64,000 nucleotides of DNA from the NCBI GenBank assembly GCA_025765615.1, contig JAIVFJ010000015.1, positions 186,001 to 250,000 on the forward strand, given 5' to 3'. The translations under genes were made by a program, and so were the position numbers. This document shows, in pieces, positions 43,950-54,645 of this stretch. This stretch comes from Zopfochytrium polystomum. Taxonomy: Eukaryota; Chytridiomycota; Chytridiomycetes; Chytridiales; Chytridiaceae. The first letter of the stretch is position 1, and every line of letters begins with the position of its first letter. Under the pieces are notes generated by a model. That model was given only the letters and a program-made list of their open reading frames with translations, did no database searches and was not told the DNA's origin.

Positions 43950-45270
43950 ACGAGCGTGCGGTTTTGTTCTTCGTTGTGTGCGTGTGTGTATGTAAATCGG
44001 GTGTTTATCCTAGTCGCACACGGATGCCCTCGCAAAATGATGTGAAGTGTTGTTGCAAACATAAGCCCCCGATGGCATAGTTGGAAATGCGGCTTCCCAG
44101 CACACTGAGACTTGATATTGAACACTTTGGAGATCGTTGGAAGGCCAACGCTACCCGAATCACATTCAGTCAGTTCTGCAAGACAGAACCAGTCTGACGG
44201 GTTCACAAACACACAGCGGCTTGATTTTTACTGTTTTCTTCTTTTTCGCCTCGTGGTTGTTGTTGGTTCCCGAATGTCCAGCATACGCAAGAAGACACCC
44301 ATGCAGAACGAGTTACTGTGACGTTTTGAGTCTCTTTTCTGTCCTTCGTTCTGTCCGAAACTTCTTTCGATGTATGTTTCGGCATTTCCTTTTTTTAGTC
44401 CCTCAAGAACTTTTGCGTCGATTTCCCCTGCTTCTTCTGTTCGAGTCATTTTGCTTGTTTCTGTTTCGCATTTATTCTCTTGGTTTCTTGCTCAGGAGGT
44501 TTTTTTTATTATTTCAGCAGTTTCTCTCAGCCGTTTTTTCTCTGCGGTTTTTCTTGCCGCGGTGAACAGCCTCGCTACACACACACGCACTCACATATGC
44601 GACTCCCTTTTTTACGGGTACCCTAGCGCGATGGGGGCAGGTGCGGAGCGAGCCGTGATCGTGTGTTTCTATTCCGCTACTCCTGTTGTTACGTTGTTTT
44701 TTTTTTGCTTTTTTTTTTTTTTTTCTGTTTTGGTACCTTAATCGCTTTGCTTTGCTTGGATGTCATGTTTGAGTTTCAATCGGCTCGGAAACTAAAAGGC
44801 CAGGTCGCGGCGATTCAACCAAGAATCAGGGAAACAAGCAAATCAAAATAGTTGCATTCCACCACGAAGACACTTTCTGGGCAACACGAGAAAACCACGG
44901 GTGCGCAACAGACCCTTCAAAATAAAGACAACATTTTTTTCTTTATTAAGCCTTCCTTGTTCCTCTTCCCACCATCCCTGGTTGGTTGTGCCGGTGGGGT
45001 TTCCACGCGAGGAGGAAATGGGCGGTGACGGTCGTAAGGAAAAGAAGAAGGCAAAAAAAAAAAAAAAAAAAACCACACACCTAGGAAACACACAAAAAAA
45101 AAGGAGCCCGCTGCAACAGGGGGGGAAAAAAGGGTGACCAAAGGGCCCCCCTCCTCCCGGTCCCAACAGCCGGAGGAAGGGGAGGAAAAAAAACAAAAGC
45201 GAGAAAAGGACTAGCCCTTGCGCGCGTGTGCGTGTGCGTGTGTGCGCGTGAGTACGTGTGCGCAGCACGC

Positions 45271-45303
<33 letters not shown>

Positions 45304-45956
45304 CACTTCTTTCCTTCCAGCAAACAAAATATGGGGAGGTGATTGGGGGCCAGAAACAAGAGAAAAAAAAAGGCACAAAAAAAAAAAAGAAGAAAGTTAA
45401 AAAAAAAAAAAACGGGACTGGTTTTACGGGCTTCGAAGGAAAGGTTAGCTGCCCGTTTTCGTTCTTCTTGCCTTTTTTGGGGGGATGGTGTTGAGCTTTT
45501 GCAGCGTCGAAGCACCGCGCGCCCCCCGAGACAATCAAACAAAAGGAAACGAACAAGGGTTGGGGGTGGCAGGGGGTGGGGGACAAGAGCAACCGGAACG
45601 AAGGGAGGAGAGAAAGAGGCGAAAATGATGGGAGACGAGGGGAAGGCGGCGGGTTCGCAGAAACGGGCGAAGGGGCGGTGGGAGAGGGAAACAGGGTTCC
45701 AACGTTCTGCCGACAGCATGGCCCCCCCGCCCACCACATCCTCCCTCGCCTGCTTCTTCCATCCTCCTTCACCGCCTTCGCCCCGCATCCCTCTCTCACC
45801 CATTTGCATCAACTGCTATTTCTTCACCCTCTTGAGCTTTCTCTACCCCCCTTCGCAACCCCGGCACGAGGGGCGGTGACCGGTTAAAGGGGGGGAAGAC
45901 GACGCGCATTCTCCCGCAACTAAGTTTTTTGCACACACACACATGGAGTATTTCCC
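43950..45956. other. Intergenic, 2 kb, microsatellites only
   Basis: Long T, A and (AC)n runs (for example A runs at 45052-45072 and (AC)n at 45270-45301). Low-complexity frames on both strands. No gene recognised. It separates the secreted-protein gene from the 3' end of the SMG9-like gene. Confidence 0.45.
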
Positions 45957-48929
45957 CTACGACCGCGACCCGCGATGCACCGACTCCCAGATGCTCAAGG
46001 CGGACCGGAACCACTCGTGCTCGGACGGGCCGAACCACCGCGCGCGGCCGGCGGCGGCGGCGGGGTTGACGGCGCGGCGGGCAAAGGCGGCCGAATAGGC
46101 ATGCGCGGCGGCGGCGGCTGCGGCGGCGGCGGCGGAGGCGGCAGCGAAGGCGGCGGTGTCGGGCGGGTGCGGGCTGTCGTGGAGGCAGGCGGCGGCGGCC
46201 TTGAGCTGCTCGTCGACCCAGGCGGCGGATTCGATGCCTAGGGTCGACGGGTCGAGGAAGGTCAGGACGGAGTTGGTTTGGCCTGGCGCGGTGGCGGCGG
46301 CGGTGGCAGCGACGACGGACGACGCGGCGGAGACGGCAGCCGCGGCGGCCGCGTTCGACGAGGACGACGAGGTGGACGAGGGCGGGGCGGATTTGGCTGC
46401 GGGGGATGTCAGCGAGGCGGCGGCGGCGGCAGCGGGGAGCCGGAGAAGATCGCGGCGGAGGAGGTTGGTCATGACCGAGTAGCGGGCCGGCGCGCCGCGG
46501 GTGGCGTCCAGGTGCTGGCGCAGGGCGAGTGGGGACGAGAGCCACGGGAACCTGCTTTGGCGCGAAGCGAGCCAGCGGCCGGTGGCACCGGCGGGCTCGC
46601 GAGGGGGCACGGGAGAGGTGGGGCTCGTCGGCGACGGCGAGGCGGTGACGTCCAGCAGCGGGGCGCCTTGGTCAAAGATGAAGCCGGGGGGCGGAGAGGT
46701 AGGAGACGTGGCGCCGGACGGCGCGACAAGGGGCGGGACGAGGCCCGAGGGGGTGCGGCCGCGCGGCTCCTTGCCGTTCCCGCCGGGAAAGCGCCCTCGC
46801 ATGAGAGTCTGCGCCGCGGTCTGCGCGTTGCCCGTCGGCTTCTGCGGAGGCGCCGGCTTTGCTTCTTGCGAGAATGGCAAGAACCAAAGGTTTGGTTCGT
46901 CCGGAGAGTACGGAAGCGGGGAAGACGACGATGACGGTGCCCCGCCATCTCCCGCAGTCGCCGTCTTGTTCGCGGTGGCGTCGGCCCCCATCGTGGGAGG
47001 AACGGCCGACGCAAGCCTCTCGTACCGCGGGAACGACGCGCCCATGCGCGTCAGCCCCGAAATCTTCAATCTCGACCCGCGGAAAGTGCGGGCCAGCGCG
47101 TCGCGAACGCGAGCGTGCATCTCCGGAGCAAACTCGTCAGGGCCGCTGCGGTTCACGACAAACAGCACCGTGGGGAAGTATATGTCCTCGTCTGCGGCGT
47201 CCGGCACAGACGTGGCGGCGCCGGCGGGGCCATTGCCACCCTCGCTGCCGGCGGGCTGAGGCAGGGGCGTCCCAGCGCGCTCGTGGACTGCCGTGCCGGC
47301 GTCCGAATCGCCGCCATCCGAGTCCGACCCCTTTCTCCCGTCCGCCGACTCGCCGCCCGCGCCGCTCGCGCCGACGGTCCCCCCGCTCGCAGTTTTCCCG
47401 CGGTCGCGTCGGCGCGTGCGCCGCCTCGCGCCAGGAATGGTGGCCACCTCGCCCGTGCCGCCGTCGGCGCGGTACTTTATGATTTCGATGCGCTTCAAAA
47501 ACGTCCACAGCTCGTCGTCCTTGCCCGCGGAACCGAGGCTGGCGGGGCTGGAAGTCCCGTCCGCGTCCGAGACGACAATGACGATGTGGCACACCGAGAA
47601 GAGGAACATTGTAATCTGCTCTGACGGCGTGACAATCTGGTTCGCAGTAGTCGCGGCGTTGGCCGGTCGTCGCGTGGGAACGATGGCCTGGCTGTCCAGG
47701 AGGATGAGCCCGTCCCGGGTGACGTGGAGATCGATGCCCAGTGTCGTCAGTGCGGGAGGGGCCTGCTGGCCGGACGAGAGAGCCGAGGGTGGGGGCGGTG
47801 CGCTTCCGACCTTGAAAGTGTCTGGCGAGTCCGCAAGCATGTTGAGCACTGTGCTTTTCCCGACGCCTCTGCGGCCCAAAACACCAACGATGAAGCAGCC
47901 TGGCTGGTCGCTGAGGAGCCGCCACACCTGGTCCCTGTGGATGTGGAGATTCTCGTCAATGAGCTTAATCGTGGCCTTGTGGTGGCCTCCTGTCGCTGCA
48001 GCGAGCCCGCCGGAGGCGGATGGCAGCGCCGAAAAGGCCGCTGCCGCGAGCGCGGGTGAGGCCAAAAGCGGCGACGCCGAACATGGAAGCCGAGGCCCCG
48101 ACGGCCCGGCGGAGACGGAACCCCTGGCGGTCATCCTCGCCATAATGTTTGGCACCGCGGACGCGGTGGAGGGCGACGCGGGGTTCGCGCCCGCCCCGCC
48201 ACGCGCGGCGAGCGAGCTCGCCAGCAGCGACGGCGAGTTTGTGGACGCCGGCGTGGGCTCCCAGATGGTTCTGGAGGTGGAAGTCTGGCTGTTGATGGAC
48301 GCGGTCGAGTCGCGGCGTTCCAGGATAATCGGTCTCGCGACGATCGGTGCCGGCGCCCCAGCTTTGCGGGCTGCAGCGCGCTGCTGCCTTCGAGCGGATC
48401 GCGAGCTTCGGCCCGGCCCGGCAGGACCGCCGCCGCCGCCGCCGTTTGCAAGCTTTCCGGACGCACCGCGCGGGGCGCCGGCAGCGCTCTCGTCGTCCGA
48501 GGACGAGTCGTCGGGGTTGTTGTCGTCCTGCATTTCGGGGGACTGCTGCTGGTAGTGCTGGTGGTTCTGCTGCTGGTGCAGCGACGGCGGGACAGGGCCG
48601 CTGGGCTCGCCGCTGACGGAGGGCGCACGGTCGCGACGCTGTTTGATTTCGATGACGGGGGTTGCTGCGGATGCCGAGGTGGACGAAGAGGAGGCGGAGG
48701 AGGGAAGGATGACGGCGGGAATGGACCGGTCGTAGTCTGGGTCGGTAGCGGCCTGAGCTCTGCGCCGGCTGACGCCACCGCCGACACCGGCTCCGCGACC
48801 GCCACCCCCACGGATGGAGGTGAATGCTGCAGAGGAGAGGGACGAGGACGAGGCAGACGGATCGAAGAGGGTTCGGTGAGGGGTCACAGGGCGGGCCAAA
48901 GCGCCTGCAGACTGCGAAGGAGACGACAA
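45957..48929 (-). CDS. SMG9: SMG9-like nonsense-mediated decay factor (N-terminus uncertain)
   Basis: One frame of about 990 residues to the stop at 45957. The G-like domain has KATIKLIDENLHIHRDQVWRLL, VGVLGRRGVGKST (P-loop near residue 345), TTLGIDLHVTRDGLILLDSQAI and SVCHIVIVV, then FLKRIEIIKY and VLFVVNRSGPDEF. This is the SMG9 order. SMG9 binds SMG8 and restrains the SMG1 kinase during NMD. Inserts rich in Gly, Ser, Ala and Pro roughly double the usual length of about 520. The frame upstream begins without an ATG, so an additional 5' exon is expected between 48900 and 49200. Candidate starts (for example the ATG at 49011) are in another frame. Confidence 0.8.
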   Translation of the reverse strand: MSSPSQSAGALARPVTPHRTLFDPSASSSSLSSAAFTSIRGGGGRGAGVGGGVSRRRAQAATDPDYDRSIPAVILPSSASSSSTSASAATPVIEIKQRRDRAPSVSGEPSGPVPPSLHQQQNHQHYQQQSPEMQDDNNPDDSSSDDESAAGAPRGASGKLANGGGGGGPAGPGRSSRSARRQQRAAARKAGAPAPIVARPIILERRDSTASINSQTSTSRTIWEPTPASTNSPSLLASSLAARGGAGANPASPSTASAVPNIMARMTARGSVSAGPSGPRLPCSASPLLASPALAAAAFSALPSASGGLAAATGGHHKATIKLIDENLHIHRDQVWRLLSDQPGCFIVGVLGRRGVGKSTVLNMLADSPDTFKVGSAPPPPSALSSGQQAPPALTTLGIDLHVTRDGLILLDSQAIVPTRRPANAATTANQIVTPSEQITMFLFSVCHIVIVVSDADGTSSPASLGSAGKDDELWTFLKRIEIIKYRADGGTGEVATIPGARRRTRRRDRGKTASGGTVGASGAGGESADGRKGSDSDGGDSDAGTAVHERAGTPLPQPAGSEGGNGPAGAATSVPDAADEDIYFPTVLFVVNRSGPDEFAPEMHARVRDALARTFRGSRLKISGLTRMGASFPRYERLASAVPPTMGADATANKTATAGDGGAPSSSSSPLPYSPDEPNLWFLPFSQEAKPAPPQKPTGNAQTAAQTLMRGRFPGGNGKEPRGRTPSGLVPPLVAPSGATSPTSPPPGFIFDQGAPLLDVTASPSPTSPTSPVPPREPAGATGRWLASRQSRFPWLSSPLALRQHLDATRGAPARYSVMTNLLRRDLLRLPAAAAAASLTSPAAKSAPPSSTSSSSSNAAAAAAVSAASSVVAATAAATAPGQTNSVLTFLDPSTLGIESAAWVDEQLKAAAACLHDSPHPPDTAAFAAASAAAAAAAAAAHAYSAAFARRAVNPAAAAGRARWFGPSEHEWFRSALSIWESVHRGSRS

Positions 48930-49118
48930 AGCAGTCGAGCCTGTCGTAGGTTTCGCGGGGGGTGGGGGTCAGCATCGACACAAACGGAACCACTCGAGAC
49001 AGACCCGACATGCCATCGGCGGCGGCGGCAGGCTTTGAGAGAGGTCGCTGCGGCCTCTGGTGGTGCTGGGTGGAAGAGCGATCTGCGATCGCCGTGGCCG
49101 CTGTCGCCTTCCGCATCG

Positions 49119-49150
<32 letters not shown>

Positions 49151-49623
49151 GTTGTCGTCGCCGTCGCCGTGACCACTGTGTGAACGTGAGAGCTGGGATC
49201 GATCGATGCCGGGTGAATGCGGGCGGGACGGGGCGAGAGGGACGGAGTTGCAGGCGCGATGTTCGTTCGTTTGTCTTACAACAAAAGGTTCAGGGTTGAA
49301 CCAATCAACCAACAACAACAAACCTGACAAACCCCCCCACAGCTTGCTCTCTCTCGTCGAGCACGTGCTTTACAATCCACGTTTTTTTTCTTTTTCTTCT
49401 TTTTCTTCTTCGTCACAATCCACAGACGGGAGAAAACTCAGCCAGCGAGAAAGAGAAAAGAGGAAAGGAACAACTTGCACCAAAAGAACTGAGAAAAAAA
49501 AAAAAAAACGAAAAAAACGCCGCAACAAATCTACACAATGAAACAAACATCTTGTTCCAAGCAAGCTCATTTTTGTGAAAAATCACAAACCAAGGCCAAC
49601 CCTCCTCAGCATTTACATTCCTT
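48930..49623. other. Probable 5' exon/promoter region of the SMG9-like gene
   Basis: Contains a (GTC)n run at about 49115-49160, a possible short coding exon, and (further right) A- and T-rich flank. The right part is the 3' flank of aquaporin 1. I could not place a splice junction with confidence. Confidence 0.35.
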
Positions 49624-50580
49624 TCAAACCATTTCCGCCTCGTCGGCGTCTTGCCCCGGGTTGAGGCTCTCGTAGTCCACCGCCTTGTAAAAGCGGTGGA
49701 TCAGCCCGGCAACGACCGCGCCCGTGAACGGGCCGGCCCAAAAGATCCAGTGGTCGTTCCAAGTGCCCGACACGACCGACGCGCCCAGGCTGCGCGCGGG
49801 GTTGATCGACGTGTTTGTGTACGGGATGGAAATCAGGTGGGCGATAAAGACTGTGAAGAAAGTCACCAAAAAAAAAAAAAAAAAAAAAAAAGTGTTTAGT
49901 GTGAGAAAGACGAAGAGCGCGAGTGGGGGTGTTCGATTGAATCGCGCAGGTTTCTCACCGTAAAGCCCGATCATAAGCGGCGCCATAAACGTCGCCCGGT
50001 GCTTGTCGACGGCCATAAACAGCACAACAAGCACCAACCCCATCGTCAGCACCGCCTCCAGCACAAACGCCTGCGCCGGGCTGCACGCGGCGGACCCATC
50101 CGACGCCGCCTGCACCGCATTGGCGCCAAAGAACGCCTTGCCATGCGACCCGGGAATAACAGCGGCGACTGCGGCGCACGCCGCCACGGCTCCCGCGCAC
50201 TGCGCGAAGGTATACGCTACCGCCTTGACGGGGTCCATAGCGCCCGCGACCAGCAGGCCGAGGTTGACAGCGGGGTTGAGGGCGCCGCCGGAGATGCGGA
50301 AGGTGAGCCAGACGGCGGTGGTCAGGGCGAGGCCAAAGACCAAGGATATCTGGAGGAGGGCGGTCGGGGCGGGGCCTTGGAAGACGGCGGATTGGACGCC
50401 GGCGAGGGAGAGGAAGATGAAGACGAACATGCCGTAGAACTCGGCGAGGGACTGCAGCGCCAAGGTCACGGCCAGCGGCCGCTGTTGGCGCTGCGGCTGG
50501 TGGTGCTGCTGCTTCGTGGGGGTGGTGGAGCGCGGCATGGATCCAGAGGTCTTGACGTCTCCGACTGGGGCGGGCATCAT
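49624..50580 (-). CDS. Aquaporin (MIP family), tandem copy 1
   Basis: Exons 49959-50580 and 49624-49850 give 282 residues with six membrane segments. The two NPA boxes are [10 protein letters not shown] and [10 protein letters not shown]. The second box is followed by Ser, not the Asp of glycerol facilitators, so an orthodox water channel is more likely. [15 protein letters not shown] opens TM1. The intron (108 bp) falls between GLYG and VFIAH, phase 1, the same place as in the next two genes. It contains an A run of about 23. The N-terminus has a Gln/Pro-rich extension of 35 residues. The C-terminus is acidic (GQDADEAEMV). Confidence 0.93.
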   Translation of the reverse strand: MMPAPVGDVKTSGSMPRSTTPTKQQHHQPQRQQRPLAVTLALQSLAEFYGMFVFIFLSLAGVQSAVFQGPAPTALLQISLVFGLALTTAVWLTFRISGGALNPAVNLGLLVAGAMDPVKAVAYTFAQCAGAVAACAAVAAVIPGSHGKAFFGANAVQAASDGSAACSPAQAFVLEAVLTMGLVLVVLFMAVDKHRATFMAPLMIGLYGEKPARFNRTPPLALFVFLTLNTFFFFFFFLVTFFTVFIAHLISIPYTNTSINPARSLGASVVSGTWNDHWIFWAGPFTGAVVAGLIHRFYKAVDYESLNPGQDADEAEMV

Positions 50581-50751
50581 TTTTGGTTCTCAGTGCGTTG
50601 AATGTACCTCTGAAGTCGGGACCTTCTGTGGGAACGAATTGGTATGGGTGGTAAGTTCTTCTTTTCCGAACCGAAGCAGACTGAGGAGAAAACAGAAATG
50701 CTAGCAACTGCAAAGTCGAGTGACAGTGTCTGTCCGCACACCACAGCTCTT

Positions 50752-50789
<38 letters not shown>

Positions 50790-51636
50790 GCTCTCTCTCT
50801 GTCACTCGACGAGAGGGAGAGAGAGACGATGTGAAACACGGTTCTTCAAGAGAAGCAAGGGACCAATGAGAGCCCTTCGCGTCGCCCTCCTTCCAAAAAA
50901 AATTAATTTTCCTTGCGTCCTGGATTCTTTGCCCTTTTTGGTGGAAATATGACAACGCTGAATCCATTGGAGAGTTTCTTTTCTTTGTCTTTCCACATTG
51001 CTCCGCCGTCAGTCAGTCGCTTTCCCAGTCTTGCGGTCAGTGACTCAGCGCGATGGGTGGGTACGGTTTCGGACTAAGCGGGTTTCGGACCACCACGTCA
51101 GCACAAATGCAATTATCCCGTCACGTGTTGACTGTCTTCGGTTCTTTGGGGTATGGATTGAAACGGTGTGACTGTTTGGGGAGAATGGGCACAAAGAGCA
51201 GGGAAGGGAAAGGGAGATGGAGAGAAGGGCAAGAGGTGAATACAGAGGAGAGAGAGAGAGGCCACGAAATCACATCTTAAGTAACAGGGGCAGAAATATT
51301 GAGGCCCTGTGGCGTGAAAGGAAGGGAAGCACACAACGGGGGAAAATGAGGCGGTGATAAGGAGGGGTATGGAAGCACGAAAGAGGTATTTCAGCGATGA
51401 GCCCAGGTGGGGAGAATACGTCAAATATAAGAGGCACCTGGGGATAGGGGGGGGGGGGGGATTGAACAAAACAGGGGGAAAGTATTCAAAGGCAGAACTA
51501 CTTCCTGAGTGGGAGGGGGGGGGTGTATGGGTAGTTGGTGGGTGGGGCGGTCGACAACGAGCGCACGGGCATTAATTAATGACTCAAAACACGTCCTTCG
51601 CAAAAAGAAAACGAGAGAACACTCCCGCCCCCGCTG
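50581..51636. other. Spacer between aquaporins 1 and 2
   Basis: It has (CT)n at 50755-50785, a CCAAT-containing GGGACCAATGAGAG at about 50870, and G-rich runs near 51450-51530. No gene seen. The left part is the promoter of copy 1; the right part is the 3' flank of copy 2. Confidence 0.45.
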
Positions 51637-52611
51637 TTAAGCCAAGGAGGGCCCGTCCGAGTCCGCGTCCTGACCCTGGTTGAGCTTCTCGTAGTCGACG
51701 GCCTTGAAGAAGCGGTGGACGAGGCCTGCGACGGCGCCGCCGGCGAGCGGCGCGGCCCAAAAGATCCAGTGGTCGCTCCAAACGCCCGCGACGACCGACG
51801 CACCGAGGCTGCGGGCGGGGTTGATGGACGTGTTTGTGTACGGGATCGCGATCAGGTGGGCGATGAAGACTACGGGGTGTGGGCACGTGGAAGGTGGGGT
51901 GAGTGACATGCTGGGAGACATTATGCAAGCAAAGAGACGCCCTTCTCCCCACACTCTGCTTTGCAACAGCAACCACGCGACAGGCTCGTCCAGCACACAC
52001 AACAGGCGCACGCACACACACGCACGCACACACGCACGCACGCACACACACACACACACACACAACCTCAATCCCTTACCATAAAGCCCGATCAGAAGCG
52101 GCGCCAAAAACGTCACGCGCTGCTTGTCGACGGCCAAAAACAGCACGACCAGCACCAACCCCGCCGTCAGCACCGCCTCGATCGCAAACGCCTGCGCCAC
52201 GGTGCACACGGGCGCGCCCGTCGCCGGGTCGATCTGCACCGCATTCGCGCCAAAGAAAGCCTTCCCATGGGACCCCGGGAACGCCGCCGCTACCGCCGCG
52301 CACGCGGCAACCGCCCCCGCGGACTGCGCGACGGTGTACGCGGCCGCTTTCACGGGGTCCATTTTGCCCGCGACCAGGAGGCCGAGGTTGACGGCGGGGT
52401 TGAGGGCGCCGCCGGAGATGCGGAAAGTGAGGAAGACGGCGGTGGCGAGGGCGAGGCCAAAGACGAGGGCGATCTGGAGGACAAAGGTCGGGGCGGGGCC
52501 TTGGAAGATGGCGGACTGGACGCCGGCGAGGGAGAGGAAGAGGAAGAGGAAGGTGCCGTAGAACTCGGCGAGGGATTGCAGGAGGAGGGAGGTTGCGACC
52601 GTGCGGGTCAT
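51637..52611 (-). CDS. Aquaporin (MIP family), tandem copy 2
   Basis: Exons 52080-52611 and 51637-51869 give 254 residues. It is the shortest copy and lacks the N-terminal extension. The boxes [10 protein letters not shown] and [10 protein letters not shown] are intact, and the motif FQGPAP after TM1 matches copy 1. The intron is in the same place (GLYG to VFIAH, phase 1) but is longest here (210 bp) and rich in (CA)n. The same gene family, same strand and same intron make tandem duplication the simplest explanation. It probably conducts water; sub-cellular location is unknown. Confidence 0.93.
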   Translation of the reverse strand: MTRTVATSLLLQSLAEFYGTFLFLFLSLAGVQSAIFQGPAPTFVLQIALVFGLALATAVFLTFRISGGALNPAVNLGLLVAGKMDPVKAAAYTVAQSAGAVAACAAVAAAFPGSHGKAFFGANAVQIDPATGAPVCTVAQAFAIEAVLTAGLVLVVLFLAVDKQRVTFLAPLLIGLYGKGLRLCVCVCVCVRACVRACVCVRLLCVLDEPVAWLLLQSRVWGEGRLFACIMSPSMSLTPPSTCPHPVVFIAHLIAIPYTNTSINPARSLGASVVAGVWSDHWIFWAAPLAGGAVAGLVHRFFKAVDYEKLNQGQDADSDGPSLA

Positions 52612-52828
52612 TGTGTGTTACAGTGAGGCTGTGAGGCTGTGAGGCTGTGAGGCTGTTGTGTTGTCGACTCTGCTTTCTCCGAGCTGCGACCTGTGAATGA
52701 GGGAGTGTGCGTGTTTCGAAGGGACGAAAGAAAGGAGGGGAGGGGAAAGAGTGTTCTTTATATGGGCTGTCGAAAGCCATGTGACGAATGAGGAAAGAGC
52801 AAGCGAGAGTGAGATAGTGCTTGAGACA

Positions 52829-52875
<47 letters not shown>

Positions 52876-53024
52876 AGTGTGTGAATGGCAAAGCGCGCAT
52901 GCCGCGCGACTCGGATGCATTTTTGCCTCCCGCTGGTTGTTTTTGTTTTGGTGATGACTCTTTGCGTTGTTCTTTGCTGGCCTCCCTCTCTCTCGCTCTG
53001 TCTGTCTGTCTGTCTTCCTGTCTT

Positions 53025-53059
<35 letters not shown>

Positions 53060-53480
53060 CGTTCACTCGCTCATTCACCAGCTGCGCGCAGTCGCGGTGT
53101 TGTTGGTTGGGAGAGGTGCCGAGAGACTGGCAGACAGACTGGCAGACAGACAGACAGGCAAGTGCATTGCCGTTTCTTGTTTCGAACAGCGTCCAGTTTT
53201 AATTATATCATTATTTCCACTCGGATATGATAAAAGTATACTTCCCCAGACTGAAACGAGAGAGAGAAAGCAACTCCAAAACTGCAAGAGCTCGAATGCG
53301 AGTAGGTAAATAGAAGGAAACGGCACTGCGAAAAAAAGTCTGGGTGAACGGATATCGGTTGCGTCTAGGAAGAAAGTATGAAATTAAGAAAGAACAAGGT
53401 CTAGTAGGAAACACTCCCCCAAAAACAAAGAGAAAAATAGGAATCACAAATCCATGCGTCAGTCAAACCAACCCCCTGTT
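52612..53480. other. Spacer between aquaporins 2 and 3
   Basis: It has a direct repeat of GTGAGGCT at 52624-52654, (GT)n at about 52842-52868 and a (TGTC)n run at about 52998-53060. No gene seen. Confidence 0.45.
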
Positions 53481-54369
53481 TCAGACAGTGAGAAACTCCG
53501 AGTCGGCGTCCTGACCCGGGTTGAGCGAGTCGTAGTCGAGGGCCTTGAAGAACCTGTGTATCAACCCGGCAACCGCAGCGCCCGTCATGGGCGCGACCCA
53601 AAAGATCCAGTGGTCGTTCCAGGTGCCCGACACGACCGACGCGCCAAAGCTGCGCGCGGGGTTGATCGACGTGTTTGTGTACGGGATGGAAATCAGGTGG
53701 GCGATAAAGACTGCGCAATAAGACACAACAACCGAATTAGCCGAGAACTTCCACACGAGAAAGACGCCGTGACTCACCGTACAGTCCGATCACGAGCGGC
53801 GCGATAAACGTCGCGCGGTGCTTGTCGACAGCGATAAACAGCACGACGAGGACCAGCCCCATCGTCAGAAGCGCCTCCATCGCAAACGCCTGTCCCGCCG
53901 AGCACACCGCGGACCCGTCCGCGGCCGCCTGGACCGCATTCGCACCGAAAAACGCCTTCCCATGGGACCCGGGGAACACGGCGGCGACCACAGCGCACGC
54001 GGCCACGCTGCCGGCGCACTGCGCGACGGAGTACGCGAGGGCCTTGACGGGGTCCATTTTGCCCGCGACCAGCAGGCCGAGGTTGACCGCCGGGTTGAGG
54101 GCGCCGCCCGAGATGCGGTAGGTGAGCCAGACGGCGGTGGTCAGGGCGAGGCCAAAGACGAGGGATATCTGGAGGAGGGCGGTGGTGGTGGCGGTGCCCT
54201 GGAAAACGGCGGATTGGACGCCGGCGAGGGAGAGGAAGATGAAGAGGAACATGCCGTAGAACTCGGCGAGGGATTGCGTGACGAGCGGGGTCATTGCGGT
54301 GCGGAGGAGGAGGTGGAGGCGGCCCGAGGAGCCGGCGGCGGTCGGGGTGTCGGAGAGCGTACGTTTCAT
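53481..54369 (-). CDS. Aquaporin (MIP family), tandem copy 3
   Basis: Exons 53778-54369 and 53481-53710 give 273 residues. Both NPA boxes are intact ([10 protein letters not shown] and [10 protein letters not shown]) and again there is Ser rather than Asp after the second. The intron (67 bp) interrupts the same codon as in copies 1 and 2. It resembles copy 1 more than copy 2 in TM4 to TM5 ([21 protein letters not shown]). The N-terminus is a different 25-residue extension ([18 protein letters not shown]). Confidence 0.93.
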
Positions 54370-54582
54370 TGTGGTGTGTGAGTGTGTGGTTATAAGGGTC
54401 GTAAGGAGATGCGTGCGTGAGTCAAGTATCCGTCAAGTTGGGGAAGTCCAGGCGGGGGGTGTTCTTTTGGCTATCGGGAATGGGTGGGTTAAATACGTAT
54501 TTTGGGCGTTGGGGAAACGGGTGCAGAGGCGCACACGAGGAGATTGCACTTGATCACTCGCTCGCTGGCTCGCTCCGTCTGC

Positions 54583-54645
<63 letters not shown>

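Noticed and set aside
44127..45879. Several 60-320 codon frames in the 2-kb spacer
   Set aside because: Phe/Leu- or Lys-rich translations of T and A runs; no domain and no splice support.
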